Below, one piece after another: positions 24,496-32,884 of a stretch of DNA of 64,000 nt. The stretch is from Rubrobacter_A sp965214435 (GTDB lineage: Bacteria > Actinomycetota > Rubrobacteria > Rubrobacterales > Rubrobacteraceae). Position 1 is the stretch's first letter; each line of letters opens with the position of its first letter. Location of the stretch: positions 1,488,001-1,552,000 of the forward strand of contig OZ243960.1 in NCBI GenBank assembly GCA_965214435.1, read 5' to 3'. Below the pieces are notes generated by a model, which ran no database searches, was not told the DNA's origin, and worked only from the letters and a program-made list of their open reading frames with translations. The position numbers and the translations under genes were made by a program.

Positions 24496-26520
24496 ATGGC
24501 GGATAACCTAGTCAACAAGATCTTCCGGGACCACATGGTCAGCGGCGCTCTGGAGCCCGGGGAGGAAATCGGTCTTGAGATAGATCAGACATTGTTGCAG
24601 GATGCGACCGGCACGATGACTTCGCTACAGTTCGAGCGGATGGGCGTGGACCGGGTGCAGGTCCCGTTCGCCGTGCAGTACGTGGACCACAACATTATCC
24701 AGCTAGACTTCAAGAACCCCGACGACCACCGCTTTTTGCAAGCGTTCGCTGCCAAGTACGGCATCTACTTCTCCCGGCCCGGCAACGGCATCTGCCACTA
24801 CCTGCACGTCGAGCGCTTCGCGAGGCCGGGCGCTACCCTTATAGGGGCCGACTCCCACACCACGACCTCGGGAGCTCTAGGGTCCATCGCCATCGGGGCC
24901 GGAGGGCTGGACGTTGCGACCGTGATGGCCGGCCGGCCGTTCGAGACGCCAGCACCTAAGGTCGTTGGGGTGGAGCTCTCCGGGAGCTTGCAGGACTGGG
25001 TGACGCCGAAGGACATTATCCTGGAGCTTTTGCGGCGGCGGGGTGTAAGGGGAAGCCTCGGGAGCATCTTCGAGTTCTACGGGCCGGGGGTTGAGAACAT
25101 AGCCGTGACCGGGCGCATCACGATCTGCAACATGATCGCCGAGCTAGGCGCTACGACCGGCATCTTCCCCTCCGACGAGCGAACCCGCGAGTGGCTAGAA
25201 ATGCAGCAGCGCCCGGACGACTTCGTAGAACTAGCCGCCGACGAGGGCGCCGAGTACGACGAGCACGAGCCGATAGAGCTTGACAAGCTAGAGCCGCTCA
25301 TAGCCCAGCCGCACTCGCCGGGGAACGTCGTCCCGGTCAGCGAGGTCGCCGGTACAAAGGTCGCCCAGGTCTGCCTCGGTAGCTCCGTCAACTCCGGCTT
25401 CGAGGACCTCGCGGTAGCGGCGGCCGTGCTCCGCGACGAGACGGTGCACGAGGATCTGGTGATGACCGTAACGCCGGGGAGTCGCCAGATCCTGGACTCC
25501 ATCGCGGGGACCGGGGTGTACTCGGACCTTGTCCGCGCCGGTGCCCGGATGCTGGAGCCGGTCTGCGGCCCGTGTGTCGGGATGGGCCAAGCCCCGCCGT
25601 CGGACTCGGTAAGCGTGCGGACCTTCAACCGCAACTTCCCGGGACGCTCGGGCACGATGACCGACCAGGTGTACCTCACGAGCCCGACGACCGCTGCGGC
25701 GACCGCGCTCCGGGGCGTCATAACCGACCCGCGGGACCTCGGCGAGTACCCGAGTCTGCCGGAAGCCCCGGCAAACCCGGCGGTGGACGACAAGCAGATC
25801 CTGGCCCCCGCCCCCGAAGACGAGGCCGGCGGCATAGAGATACCGCGCGGCCCGAACATAGAGCCGCCGCCCGAGGCCCCGGAGTTGCCGGATACGCTCT
25901 CGGCCACCGTCACGATAGTCGTAGAGGACGACGTCTCGACCGGGGACCTCGCGCCCGATGGGGTAGAGGTAATGTCGTTCCGGTCCAACGTGCCGGAAAT
26001 TGCTAAGTTCACCTTCCGCCGCTTCGACCCCGAGTACTACAAAAAAGCCGAAGAGATGGCCCCAGGGTACATCGTCGGCGGTGAGAACTACGGGCAGGGT
26101 TCCAGTCGGGAGCACGCGGCGCTAGCGCCGTTACATCTCGGTATACGGGCGGTCATAGCCAAGAGCTTCGCCAGGATACACCGCCGCAACTTGATCTCCC
26201 AGGGCATCCTCTCGCTGACCTTTAAGGACGAATCGGACTACGACAAGTTCGAGGCTGGCCAGCAGTGGGAGATGCCCGACATCCGCCAGCACCTCGACGA
26301 CAGCGACGCGGAGATAACCGCCCGTGAAAACGAGAGCGGCGAAGAAGTTACGCTGCTCGCGGAGTTCTCCGAACGCGAAAGGGACGTACTGCTAGAAGGC
26401 GGTATCCTGCGTCAGATCCGCAGCGAGTCCTCCCCGTCGGCGGTCGGCAAACACGAGATCGAGGACACCGAAGACCAGGAGTCCGGGAACTTCCCGAACC
26501 CCGAGGTCCCGCGAGGTTAA
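24496..26520 (+). CDS. aconitate hydratase, compact form
   Basis: Iron-sulfur dehydratase of the aconitase superfamily, 674 residues, interconverting citrate and isocitrate. Substrate and cluster elements are visible: VQYVDHNIIQLD, IGADSHTTTSGALGSIAIGAGG, a first cluster Cys in AQVCLGSSVNSG and the pair in EPVCGPCVGMG. The C-terminal swivel domain has VEDDVSTGDLAPDG, NYGQGSSREHAAL and ARIHRRNLISQGIL. This is the short type with a joined swivel domain, distinct from the 971-residue AcnA at 54181. Homologous enzymes act on homoaconitate or isopropylmalate, but the domain order and motifs favour aconitase. Confidence 0.9.
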   Translation: MADNLVNKIFRDHMVSGALEPGEEIGLEIDQTLLQDATGTMTSLQFERMGVDRVQVPFAVQYVDHNIIQLDFKNPDDHRFLQAFAAKYGIYFSRPGNGICHYLHVERFARPGATLIGADSHTTTSGALGSIAIGAGGLDVATVMAGRPFETPAPKVVGVELSGSLQDWVTPKDIILELLRRRGVRGSLGSIFEFYGPGVENIAVTGRITICNMIAELGATTGIFPSDERTREWLEMQQRPDDFVELAADEGAEYDEHEPIELDKLEPLIAQPHSPGNVVPVSEVAGTKVAQVCLGSSVNSGFEDLAVAAAVLRDETVHEDLVMTVTPGSRQILDSIAGTGVYSDLVRAGARMLEPVCGPCVGMGQAPPSDSVSVRTFNRNFPGRSGTMTDQVYLTSPTTAAATALRGVITDPRDLGEYPSLPEAPANPAVDDKQILAPAPEDEAGGIEIPRGPNIEPPPEAPELPDTLSATVTIVVEDDVSTGDLAPDGVEVMSFRSNVPEIAKFTFRRFDPEYYKKAEEMAPGYIVGGENYGQGSSREHAALAPLHLGIRAVIAKSFARIHRRNLISQGILSLTFKDESDYDKFEAGQQWEMPDIRQHLDDSDAEITARENESGEEVTLLAEFSERERDVLLEGGILRQIRSESSPSAVGKHEIEDTEDQESGNFPNPEVPRG

Positions 26521-26527
26521 CTAAAGT

Positions 26528-27004
26528 TTAGCCGTCCTCCGGCCGCCGGGTGTCTTTCTCCGGCCGGAGGGCAGTGATTAGTAGAGCAGCAACGCCGGTG
26601 ACTATGGCGATGTCGGCGGCGTTGAAGATGGGCCAGATGCGGAAGTCCAGGTAGTCTGTGACGTCTCCGGCGGTAAGGCGGTCGAAGAGGTTGCCCAGAG
26701 CCCCGCCGAGAATTAGACCGCACCCGGCGGTCGTAAGCCGCGAGGGGGGAGAGGAGAGTAGCAGCGAGAGCACGACGGCTACCGCTACCGCGCTCCCGAT
26801 CAGCAGGACTAGCTGGCTCCCGGCCAGGATGCCGAAAGCCCCGCCGGAGTTCTTTATGTAGGTCAGGTGGAATACGCCGGACACCACAGGGATACTCTCT
26901 CCGAGGTACATCGCTCCTTCCACAAGCCGCTTGAGCCACTGGTCCAGGATAAAGACCACGATGGAGATCACAACCGCCAGAACGAGCCCGCTCCGGCGCG
27001 TCAT
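26528..27004 (-). CDS. lspA: lipoprotein signal peptidase LspA
   Basis: Aspartic membrane protease cutting prolipoprotein signal peptides after lipid attachment. The 158-residue protein has four spans. Conserved blocks are VFILDQWLKRLVEG (first conserved Asp), HLTYIKNSGGAFGIL, GNLFDRLTAGDVTDYLDF with one catalytic Asp, and FNAADIAIVTG with the other. It converges with the aconitase gene, their stops eight bases apart. No RluD-type gene follows. A lipoprotein substrate is encoded in this window at 49621. Confidence 0.95.
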   Translation of the reverse strand: MTRRSGLVLAVVISIVVFILDQWLKRLVEGAMYLGESIPVVSGVFHLTYIKNSGGAFGILAGSQLVLLIGSAVAVAVVLSLLLSSPPSRLTTAGCGLILGGALGNLFDRLTAGDVTDYLDFRIWPIFNAADIAIVTGVAALLITALRPEKDTRRPEDG

Positions 27005-27155
27005 CGCGGCCGGCCGGTTCTGACAGATGGAAAAGCGAGTTCTAAAAAGTAACTTTTCACGGGCGCGATGATCCTAGCACAGCTTACCGGAGTTCTCTTG
27101 TAACATGAGGCCCGCGAGATCACAATGCTTGCAGAACATCGAGCAGGAGGTTCCG

Positions 27156-27743
27156 GTGCTGAATTACCCGCTGGAGTTGAGCTTCAAGATCGCCACCATC
27201 CACACGAAGGTGCGGATCGTCGACGCGGCCGATAAAGAGGTCGCCTATGTTTGTAAGAAAGCGTTCAAGTTTAAAGAAGAGGTAACGGTCTACGAGAACG
27301 AGGGGGAGACGACCACCCGCTTCCGCATAATGGCGGACCGGGTGCTGGACTTTAACGCCAGCTACACCATAGAAGACGCCGCCGGCCGGCCACTCGGTGC
27401 TGTCGCCCGCGAGGGGACCCGGTCGTTGTGGAAGAGTTCCTACAAAATCCTGGACACCAACCGCTAGGAGATCGGGCAGGTGCAAGAGGAGAACCCCTGG
27501 ACCAAGGTTCTGGACGGACTTTTCGAGATCATCCCGTTCGCCGACACGTTCGGTGGCCTGGTCTTCAACCCGGCCTACCTGATAGACCTCCGCGGGAGTA
27601 CCGCGCTGCGGCTCCAGAAGCGGCGGGCTCTGTTCGAGGGCCGGTTCAGTCTTGAAAAGCGGGCCGAGTTCTCCGAAGCTGAGGAAGAGCTACTACTGGC
27701 GAGCACTATTATGATGGTCTTGCTGGAGCGCGACCGGGGATAG
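27156..27743 (+). pseudogene. LURP-one-related protein interrupted by an in-frame TAG
   Basis: Two parts of one protein are read in the same frame, separated only by TAG 27465-27467. Part one starts VLNYPLELSFKIATI at GTG 27156 behind a perfect AGGAGG (27145-27150) and ends KSSYKILDTNR. Part two continues EIGQVQEENPWTKVLDGLFE and runs through LVFNPAYLIDL to MMVLLERDRG. Together, about 195 residues, they match the LURP-one/scramblase-like beta-barrel family in which the ENPW..V.D and NPAYL motifs follow the same barrel. GTG 27480 after AGGAG could restart translation, so either a recent nonsense mutation, readthrough or a split protein is possible. Confidence 0.7.
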
Positions 27744-27861
27744 CGCGGCCGGATAGAGTTCCATCCGGGGACCTACCCTCATTCCTCCTCCGGGCCGATG
27801 CCGGATCTCCCGTGCCGGCATAGAGTTCTTTCACAGCCACAAACGACAGAGAGGAGTGGCC

Positions 27862-28299
27862 GTGCAGGAAGAACAGAATTACGGAAGGCCGGAGTACGAG
27901 GGGCCGCGGATTGCGCCCGGACCGGTGGCGCTGGACGACCGGGAGGAGAGGAACTGGTCGGTGCTCGCGCACTTGAGCACCTTTCTGAACCTGTTTACCG
28001 GTTTCTTAGGGCCGGTGGCGGCGCTGGTGATCTGGCTGGTCTACAGGGATCGGTCTCCGAAGGTAGCATTCCACGCGATGCAGTCGATGTGGTTCCAGGT
28101 CACGGGCCTCATCATACTCGGGGTCGGCTGGGCGGTAACGGGACTCCTGACGACGATCCTGATCGGCATTCTCCTCATACCGGGAATGGCCGTCCTCTCG
28201 ATCGCGCCCTTCGCCTACTCCGCCTACGCCGCCTACAGAGTCGGCCGCCAGGAAGACTATCGTTACCCACTCATCGCCGACCTGGTCCAGGGCCGCTAA
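27862..28299 (+). CDS. DUF4870-domain membrane protein
   Basis: A small membrane protein of about 145 residues. After a hydrophilic N-terminus (to about residue 30) the DUF4870 pattern appears: ERNWSVLAHLSTFLN, then FLGPVAALVIWLVYRDRSPK, VAFHAMQSMWFQVTG and two more hydrophobic helices. The family is widespread and of unknown function. GTG 27862 is preferred over GTG 27856 because AGAGGAG then has proper spacing. It is a single gene with its own spacing from neighbours; a related small membrane protein follows at 28496. Confidence 0.82.
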   Translation: MQEEQNYGRPEYEGPRIAPGPVALDDREERNWSVLAHLSTFLNLFTGFLGPVAALVIWLVYRDRSPKVAFHAMQSMWFQVTGLIILGVGWAVTGLLTTILIGILLIPGMAVLSIAPFAYSAYAAYRVGRQEDYRYPLIADLVQGR

Positions 28300-28367
28300 G
28301 CCTCGGACAAAGTCTGGAGTCCCGCTAAACCTGGCGGGGCTCTACGACTTGGCAATTGACTAACATG

Positions 28368-28398
28368 TACCCAACAAAATTAATTACTATATTGGGTA
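28368..28398. promoter_or_regulatory. inverted repeat in an AT-rich patch upstream of a small membrane-protein gene
   Basis: TACCCAA (28368-28374) and TTGGGTA (28392-28398) are exact reverse complements with 17 AT-rich bases between them. The patch is far more AT-rich than the surroundings and lies about 100 bases before GTG 28496. A consensus-like AAGGAGGT (28411-28418) follows but leads to no convincing gene. It may be an operator or a leader element. Confidence 0.4.
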
Positions 28399-28495
28399 AA
28401 GATTTTTATTAAGGAGGTTCCGGGGGAGTTCTACAGAAGATTCATAAGAATGCGGTGCAGCAATCATCATATAGTGGACGGAGAGGGAAAATATT

Positions 28496-28876
28496 GTGGA
28501 GAGACGAGCGCAAACTGCTGGTGTCCTGGGACTAACGAACTTCGAGAGGTTCATAGCCATCGTATGCTGGTGGCAACCTTTTATTGCCCTGATCTCGCTG
28601 CTCTTCGGCAGCGCGCCGCGGGGTCTCAGGCGTCATGCCAAGTGGTCGGTCCTGACCGTCATCGTGTTCGCTGTTGCAGCTATCGTCTTAGGTCTGATCT
28701 TCGCAGGTCTAGGTTTCCTGGTTGCTGGCGAACAGGGAGCCTCCGTCGGGGCTTCTGTCGCGGGTGTCTTCGGCTTTCTACAATTCGTCGCCGCCCTGAT
28801 CAACACGGTAGCCATACTCGCCAACCGCGGGCCGTACTTTACCCGCTCGGAAGGGGCCGGTTCCCGCCTCCGGTAA
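28496..28876 (+). CDS. small membrane protein of unknown function
   Basis: A 126-residue protein with about four hydrophobic segments, starting MERRAQTAGVLGLTNFERF at GTG 28496 after GGAGAGGG. The order of segments (a first span with CWWQPFIALISLLFG, a charged RGLRRHAKW loop, two long spans, a final FVAALINTVAILANRGPYF) is reminiscent of the DUF4870 protein just upstream, so it may be a distant relative, but no shared motif proves it. A terminator-like hairpin follows. I do not recognise a function. Confidence 0.6.
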   Translation: MERRAQTAGVLGLTNFERFIAIVCWWQPFIALISLLFGSAPRGLRRHAKWSVLTVIVFAVAAIVLGLIFAGLGFLVAGEQGASVGASVAGVFGFLQFVAALINTVAILANRGPYFTRSEGAGSRLR

Positions 28877-28893
28877 GTGCTGAGAAGCATCGT

Positions 28894-28938
28894 TAAGGCT
28901 GGAGAAGCATCTTCATGGGACAATAGTCCCGGCCTTTT
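28894..28938 (+). terminator. rho-independent-type terminator
   Basis: GGGAC (28917-28921), loop AATA, GTCCC (28926-28930), nested in an outer AAGGC/GCCTT pairing and followed by CTTTTTA (28933-28939). It lies just after the small membrane-protein gene and before the ABC exporter operon. Two further small hairpins, GGTCT/AGACC (28941-28952) and GCGCCC/GGGCGC (28956-28975), follow. Confidence 0.6.
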
Positions 28939-29031
28939 TAGGTCTTGAGACCGATGCGCCCTAACATGCGGGCGCTTAGTCTAGGTTGCCGCCGCAGGAT
29001 AGACCGGTAACGATGACGGAAGGGGAGACGC

Positions 29032-29799
29032 GTGCTGGAAGGAAAAGGAGCGCGGGACCAGCGCCCGGAGGGTAGTGTTACGAAAGACGGTGCTCGGGAA
29101 GGGGAGGCCATGATCCAGGCCTCCGCGGTCGAGAAAACCTACGACGCTGGTGAGGTAAAAGTCCGGGCTCTCAGAGGGGTGGACCTTGAGATAGCGACCG
29201 GCGAGATGGTCGCCGTCATGGGACCGTCCGGTTGCGGCAAGACTACCCTCCTTAACAGCCTCTCCGGGCTCGACGATATAGACGGCGGAGAAATACTCAT
29301 CGGCGGCGAGTCCATCGGCAAGATGTCGGACCGCAAGCGTACCCGCTTCCGGGCGGAGAAGATGGGCTTTATCTTCCAGTCCTACAACCTGATACCGGTT
29401 CTCTCGGGTATAGAGAACGTGGAGCTACCGCTACTGGTCGCGGGCGTAAAGCCAAACAAAGCCCGGAGCCTGGCCCGGGACGCCCTGGAGTTGGTAGGGC
29501 TCGCCGAGCAGGCATCCAAGCGCCCCCAAGAGATGAGCGGCGGCCAGCAGCAGCGGATCACGGTGGCCCGGGCGCTGGTCAACGAGCCGGCCATCGTGTG
29601 GGGGGACGAGCCTACCGGGGCGTTGGACTCGGAGACCTCGAAAGAGATCATGGACCTCCTCGTGCGGCTCAACGGAGAAAGGGAGCAGACCTTCGTGCTC
29701 GTCACCCACGATGCTTCGGTCGCCGGCCGCGGCCACCGCACCGTCCGGATGCGCGACGGCTGCGTCGAGAGCGACGAGCCTAACGAATCGAGAGCTTGA
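29032..29799 (+). CDS. ABC transporter ATP-binding protein, MacB/LolD type
   Basis: ATPase of a type VII (MacB-like) exporter, paired with the large FtsX-type permease behind it. Walker A GPSGCGKTTLL, signature MSGGQQQRI, Walker B IVWGDEPTGALD and VLVTHDASVAGRGHR are present; ALRGVDLEIATGEMVAVMG is the typical family N-terminal region. GTG 29032 has GGAAGGGGAG upstream and gives 255 residues; ATG 29110 (MIQASAVEKTYDAG) gives the usual family start and also has a purine-rich stretch before it. Its TGA shares a base with an ATG that begins the permease frame, a classic coupling signal. Confidence 0.93.
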   Translation: MLEGKGARDQRPEGSVTKDGAREGEAMIQASAVEKTYDAGEVKVRALRGVDLEIATGEMVAVMGPSGCGKTTLLNSLSGLDDIDGGEILIGGESIGKMSDRKRTRFRAEKMGFIFQSYNLIPVLSGIENVELPLLVAGVKPNKARSLARDALELVGLAEQASKRPQEMSGGQQQRITVARALVNEPAIVWGDEPTGALDSETSKEIMDLLVRLNGEREQTFVLVTHDASVAGRGHRTVRMRDGCVESDEPNESRA

Positions 29800-29834
29800 T
29801 GGATACGCTTTTCGGCGTGCCCACATAGCAGCTA

Positions 29835-32771
29835 ATGTGGACGCTACTCGCCGTCTTCGGCGTCGGAGCCTTGATACTCGGCGTCTCCGCGCTGCGCAAC
29901 CGGGTGGCGTTCAAGATGGCGGTCCGCAACATTCCCCGCCGCAAGGCCCAGTCGGGCCTGATCGTGGCCGGGCTTATGCTGGCGACGCTGCTATTCTCGG
30001 CCTCCTTCACCACCGGCGACACCCTGACCAATTCGATCCGTACCCAGGCGCTGGAGCAGATCGGCCAGACCGACGTAATCGTCCAGAGCGACGCTCCGGA
30101 GGCCGGTTCCGACGGCTCCCAACCGGCGTACTTCGACCAGAAAGTGACCGGAGAGGTCCGGGACCGGCTCTCCGGTGACGAAGACGTCGCGGGCGTCGCC
30201 CCGCTGGTCGCCGAGACTGTGCCGGTGCTCTCGTCCGAGACGGACCTCAGCGAGCCCGCCGTGGACACGCTCGGCATGAGCGGCAACATGCAAGGCTTTG
30301 ACTCACTCACCAGAGATTCCGGCGACACCTTATCCGTAAACAACCTCGGGAAAAACGAAGTCTACGTCAGCAACGAGACTGCCGAGAAGCTGGACGTCGG
30401 ATCCGGAGATAAGGTGCAAGTCTTTCTCGGGCAGGAGCCTACGGAGCTTACGGTAGCCGGGGTCTACGAGAGCGGCGCGAACCCGGCGCCGGAGACCTCG
30501 ATGGTCATGCCGCTCGACCGGTTGCAGAGCCTTACCGGCAACGAGGGCAGGGTCAATAGCGTACTTGTCAACCATACTGGGCCGGCCGTCGAGGGCGGGG
30601 CACACTCGCAAGCCACCGTCGATGAGCTGGAGCCGGTCCTGGCGGCCAACGGTCTCGAAGCGGACCAGATCAAAAAGGACGTGCTGGAAGAAGCCGGCGA
30701 CGCCGGAGAGCAGTTCTCTAACATATTCCTCATCCTCGGGCAGTTCTCGGTGGCGGTCGGGATACTCCTGATATTCCTGATCTTTGTGATGCTTGCCGCC
30801 GAACGAAAGAGGGAGCTCGGCATCGCCCGCGGCGTCGGGATGCGTCGGGGGCACCTGATCCGGATGTTCACCTTCGAGGGCACGCTCTACGCCCTGGCAG
30901 CCTCGGCGGTCGGCAGCGGGCTCGGCGTCGGGGTTGGGTGGGTGATGGTCCGGATCGTAGGCCGGGCTCTGGCGCGGTTCGACGATGGCGGGCTGCAGAT
31001 AAGCTTTGCCTTTAGCCCGCAGAACGTGGTCATCGCCTTTACGATGGGCGTGGTGCTGACCTTCTTTATAGTCGCCATCGCCGCCTGGCGGGTGAGCCGG
31101 ATGAACGTCGTCCGGGCTATCCGCGACATCCCGGAGCCGGACAAGAAGGGCCGCAGCGTCTGGGGTGTGCTCCTAGCCGTCGTAACGCCGCTCGCCGGCG
31201 CTCTGGCTGCCTGGCAGGGGTATGTGAACGAGCAGGCTGGACTGTACCTGTTCGGCATCTCGCTGTTGGTTATCGGGGCGGCGCTGGTCGCGAGAATTCT
31301 GCGGGTACCGGACCGGGTCGCCTTCACGGTGGCGGGGCTCGCCCTGATCGGGCTGTGGGTCTCGCCGTTCGACCTCGGCTCGGACGACATGAGCCAGGGC
31401 ATCGCCGTATTCTTTATTTCGGGGATCATGATCGTCATCGGCGGCGTCTGGGCCGTCGTCTACAATTCGGATATTATCCTGTGGGCTGTGGTCGCGGTGT
31501 TCGTTCGCATCCGGGGCCTGCCGCCGGTCCTCAAAACGGCGGTCGCCTACCCGCTGCAAAACCGCTTCCGGACCGGCATGACCCTGGCGCTCTTCTCGCT
31601 GGTCATCTTTTCCCTGGTCACTATGGGTTTTATTACCCGCTCGACAGCCAGCATCTACGAGAAGACCGACCGGCTCACCGGCGGTTTCGACGTTCGGGCC
31701 GACGCGGGGTTCGCCGCCCCGATACCCGATATGCAGAGGGCGCTCGAGAATACCGACGGCGTGAACCCCGACGACTTCACCGCCGTTGGCGCCGTGTCCG
31801 GGCTGCCGGTGGAAGCCAAACAAAGAGACACCGACCGCAAGCCGGAAGAGTTGGCCGTGCAGGGCGTAAACAGCGGGTACGCCCAGAACGTAGGCTACAA
31901 CTTTAAGCTCACGACCGCGGAATACGGGTCCGCCCAGGAGGTCTGGACGGCGCTCGAACAAGAGTCGGATAAAGCGGTGATCTCCTCTCTCCTGGCCCCC
32001 ACCCGGGACGGGTTCGGCGGGTCGGAGCCGCCGCTGGAACTCTCCGGTTTCTATGCGGACGACGCGTCGCTGCCGGACGACCTGTACATTCGGGCCGAGG
32101 ACCCGAGCACCGGCGAGGTGCGCGACCTGCAAGTGATCGGGGTGGTCGAAGACATCGCTTTCTACACCGGCGACGTCACGACCTCCGAGAAGACACTCGA
32201 AGGTCTGGCTGGCGGCCCGGTCCCGCCCCAGAGCTACTACTTCGACCTGGCCGACGGGGCCAGCGCCGGGGCGGTGGCGAGAAGCCTCGAAGAAAGCTTT
32301 GTCCAGAACGGGCTCCAGACCACAGTCCTCGAAAACGAGATAGACGACAACGCGGCGGCCAGTACCATATTGAACGACCTCTTGACCGGCTTTATGGGCC
32401 TGGGGCTTCTGGTCGGCATCGCGGCTTTGGGCGTCATCGCCGCCCGGTCGGTCGTCGAGCGTCGGCAGCAGATCGGGATGCTCCGCGCTCTCGGGTTCCA
32501 GAAGAGACAGGTGCTGCTCGCTTTTCTGTTGGAGTCGTCCTTTCTCGCCCTCTTGGGCATCGGGCTCGGTATAACCCTCGGGGCCGCGCTTTCTAACGAG
32601 ATCGTCAGCAGCCTCACCGAGGATCTGGCCGGGGCAACCTACCAGGTCCCCTGGACCCTGCTGATACTCGTGGCCTCGCTCTCCTACGTCGCCGCGCTCC
32701 TGACCACCTACCTCCCCGCCCGCCAGGCTTCAAAGGTCTATCCCGCCGAAGCCCTACGCTACGAGGAGTAG
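29835..32771 (+). CDS. large FtsX/MacB-type ABC permease (N-terminal in-frame TAG)
   Basis: A 978-residue permease with two FtsX domains, each with three spans near its end, and extracytoplasmic MacB-PCD-like parts. The first core begins VAFKMAVRNIPRRKAQSGL, a very typical start, and the second ends with EAARIL-type ABC permease features such as VIAARSVVERRQQIGMLRALGFQ and YLPARQASKVYPAEALRYEE. The natural start appears to be ATG 29799, coupled to the ATPase stop and reading MDTLFGVPT, but codon 10 is TAG (29826-29828). ATG 29835 lies just behind it without a ribosome site. The protein may be made by restart or readthrough. Confidence 0.88.
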   Translation: MWTLLAVFGVGALILGVSALRNRVAFKMAVRNIPRRKAQSGLIVAGLMLATLLFSASFTTGDTLTNSIRTQALEQIGQTDVIVQSDAPEAGSDGSQPAYFDQKVTGEVRDRLSGDEDVAGVAPLVAETVPVLSSETDLSEPAVDTLGMSGNMQGFDSLTRDSGDTLSVNNLGKNEVYVSNETAEKLDVGSGDKVQVFLGQEPTELTVAGVYESGANPAPETSMVMPLDRLQSLTGNEGRVNSVLVNHTGPAVEGGAHSQATVDELEPVLAANGLEADQIKKDVLEEAGDAGEQFSNIFLILGQFSVAVGILLIFLIFVMLAAERKRELGIARGVGMRRGHLIRMFTFEGTLYALAASAVGSGLGVGVGWVMVRIVGRALARFDDGGLQISFAFSPQNVVIAFTMGVVLTFFIVAIAAWRVSRMNVVRAIRDIPEPDKKGRSVWGVLLAVVTPLAGALAAWQGYVNEQAGLYLFGISLLVIGAALVARILRVPDRVAFTVAGLALIGLWVSPFDLGSDDMSQGIAVFFISGIMIVIGGVWAVVYNSDIILWAVVAVFVRIRGLPPVLKTAVAYPLQNRFRTGMTLALFSLVIFSLVTMGFITRSTASIYEKTDRLTGGFDVRADAGFAAPIPDMQRALENTDGVNPDDFTAVGAVSGLPVEAKQRDTDRKPEELAVQGVNSGYAQNVGYNFKLTTAEYGSAQEVWTALEQESDKAVISSLLAPTRDGFGGSEPPLELSGFYADDASLPDDLYIRAEDPSTGEVRDLQVIGVVEDIAFYTGDVTTSEKTLEGLAGGPVPPQSYYFDLADGASAGAVARSLEESFVQNGLQTTVLENEIDDNAAASTILNDLLTGFMGLGLLVGIAALGVIAARSVVERRQQIGMLRALGFQKRQVLLAFLLESSFLALLGIGLGITLGAALSNEIVSSLTEDLAGATYQVPWTLLILVASLSYVAALLTTYLPARQASKVYPAEALRYEE

Positions 32772-32782
32772 TAAGCCCGCGT

Positions 32783-32808
32783 GGGGGAGACCGGCTCGGC
32801 GGTCCCCC
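32783..32808 (+). terminator. strong hairpin after the MacB-type permease
   Basis: GGGGG (32783-32787), bulge AG, ACCG, loop GCTCGG, CGGT and CCCCC (32804-32808) form a stable stem 12 bases after the permease stop. It lacks a T-run, so it may be a weak terminator or a message-stabilising hairpin. The next gene has its own promoter at 32873. Confidence 0.5.
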
Positions 32809-32872
32809 CTCTAGTCCCCGGGACCGAGGCCGGCTGCGACCTGCGACCGATGCGCCGGGGGGTGTGCCAGGG

Positions 32873-32884
32873 TAGAGTTGTGGT
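32873..32884 (+). promoter_or_regulatory. -10 box TAGAGT of a leaderless kinase gene
   Basis: TAGAGT (32873-32878) is followed by six bases and ATG 32885, with no ribosome site. The arrangement repeats that of the first kinase gene at 11507. Confidence 0.5.

Noticed and set aside
28450..28896. 148-codon plus-strand frame overlapping the small membrane-protein gene
   Set aside because: Cys/Arg/Ser-rich composition typical of a shadow frame; the 28496 frame has membrane helices and a ribosome site.
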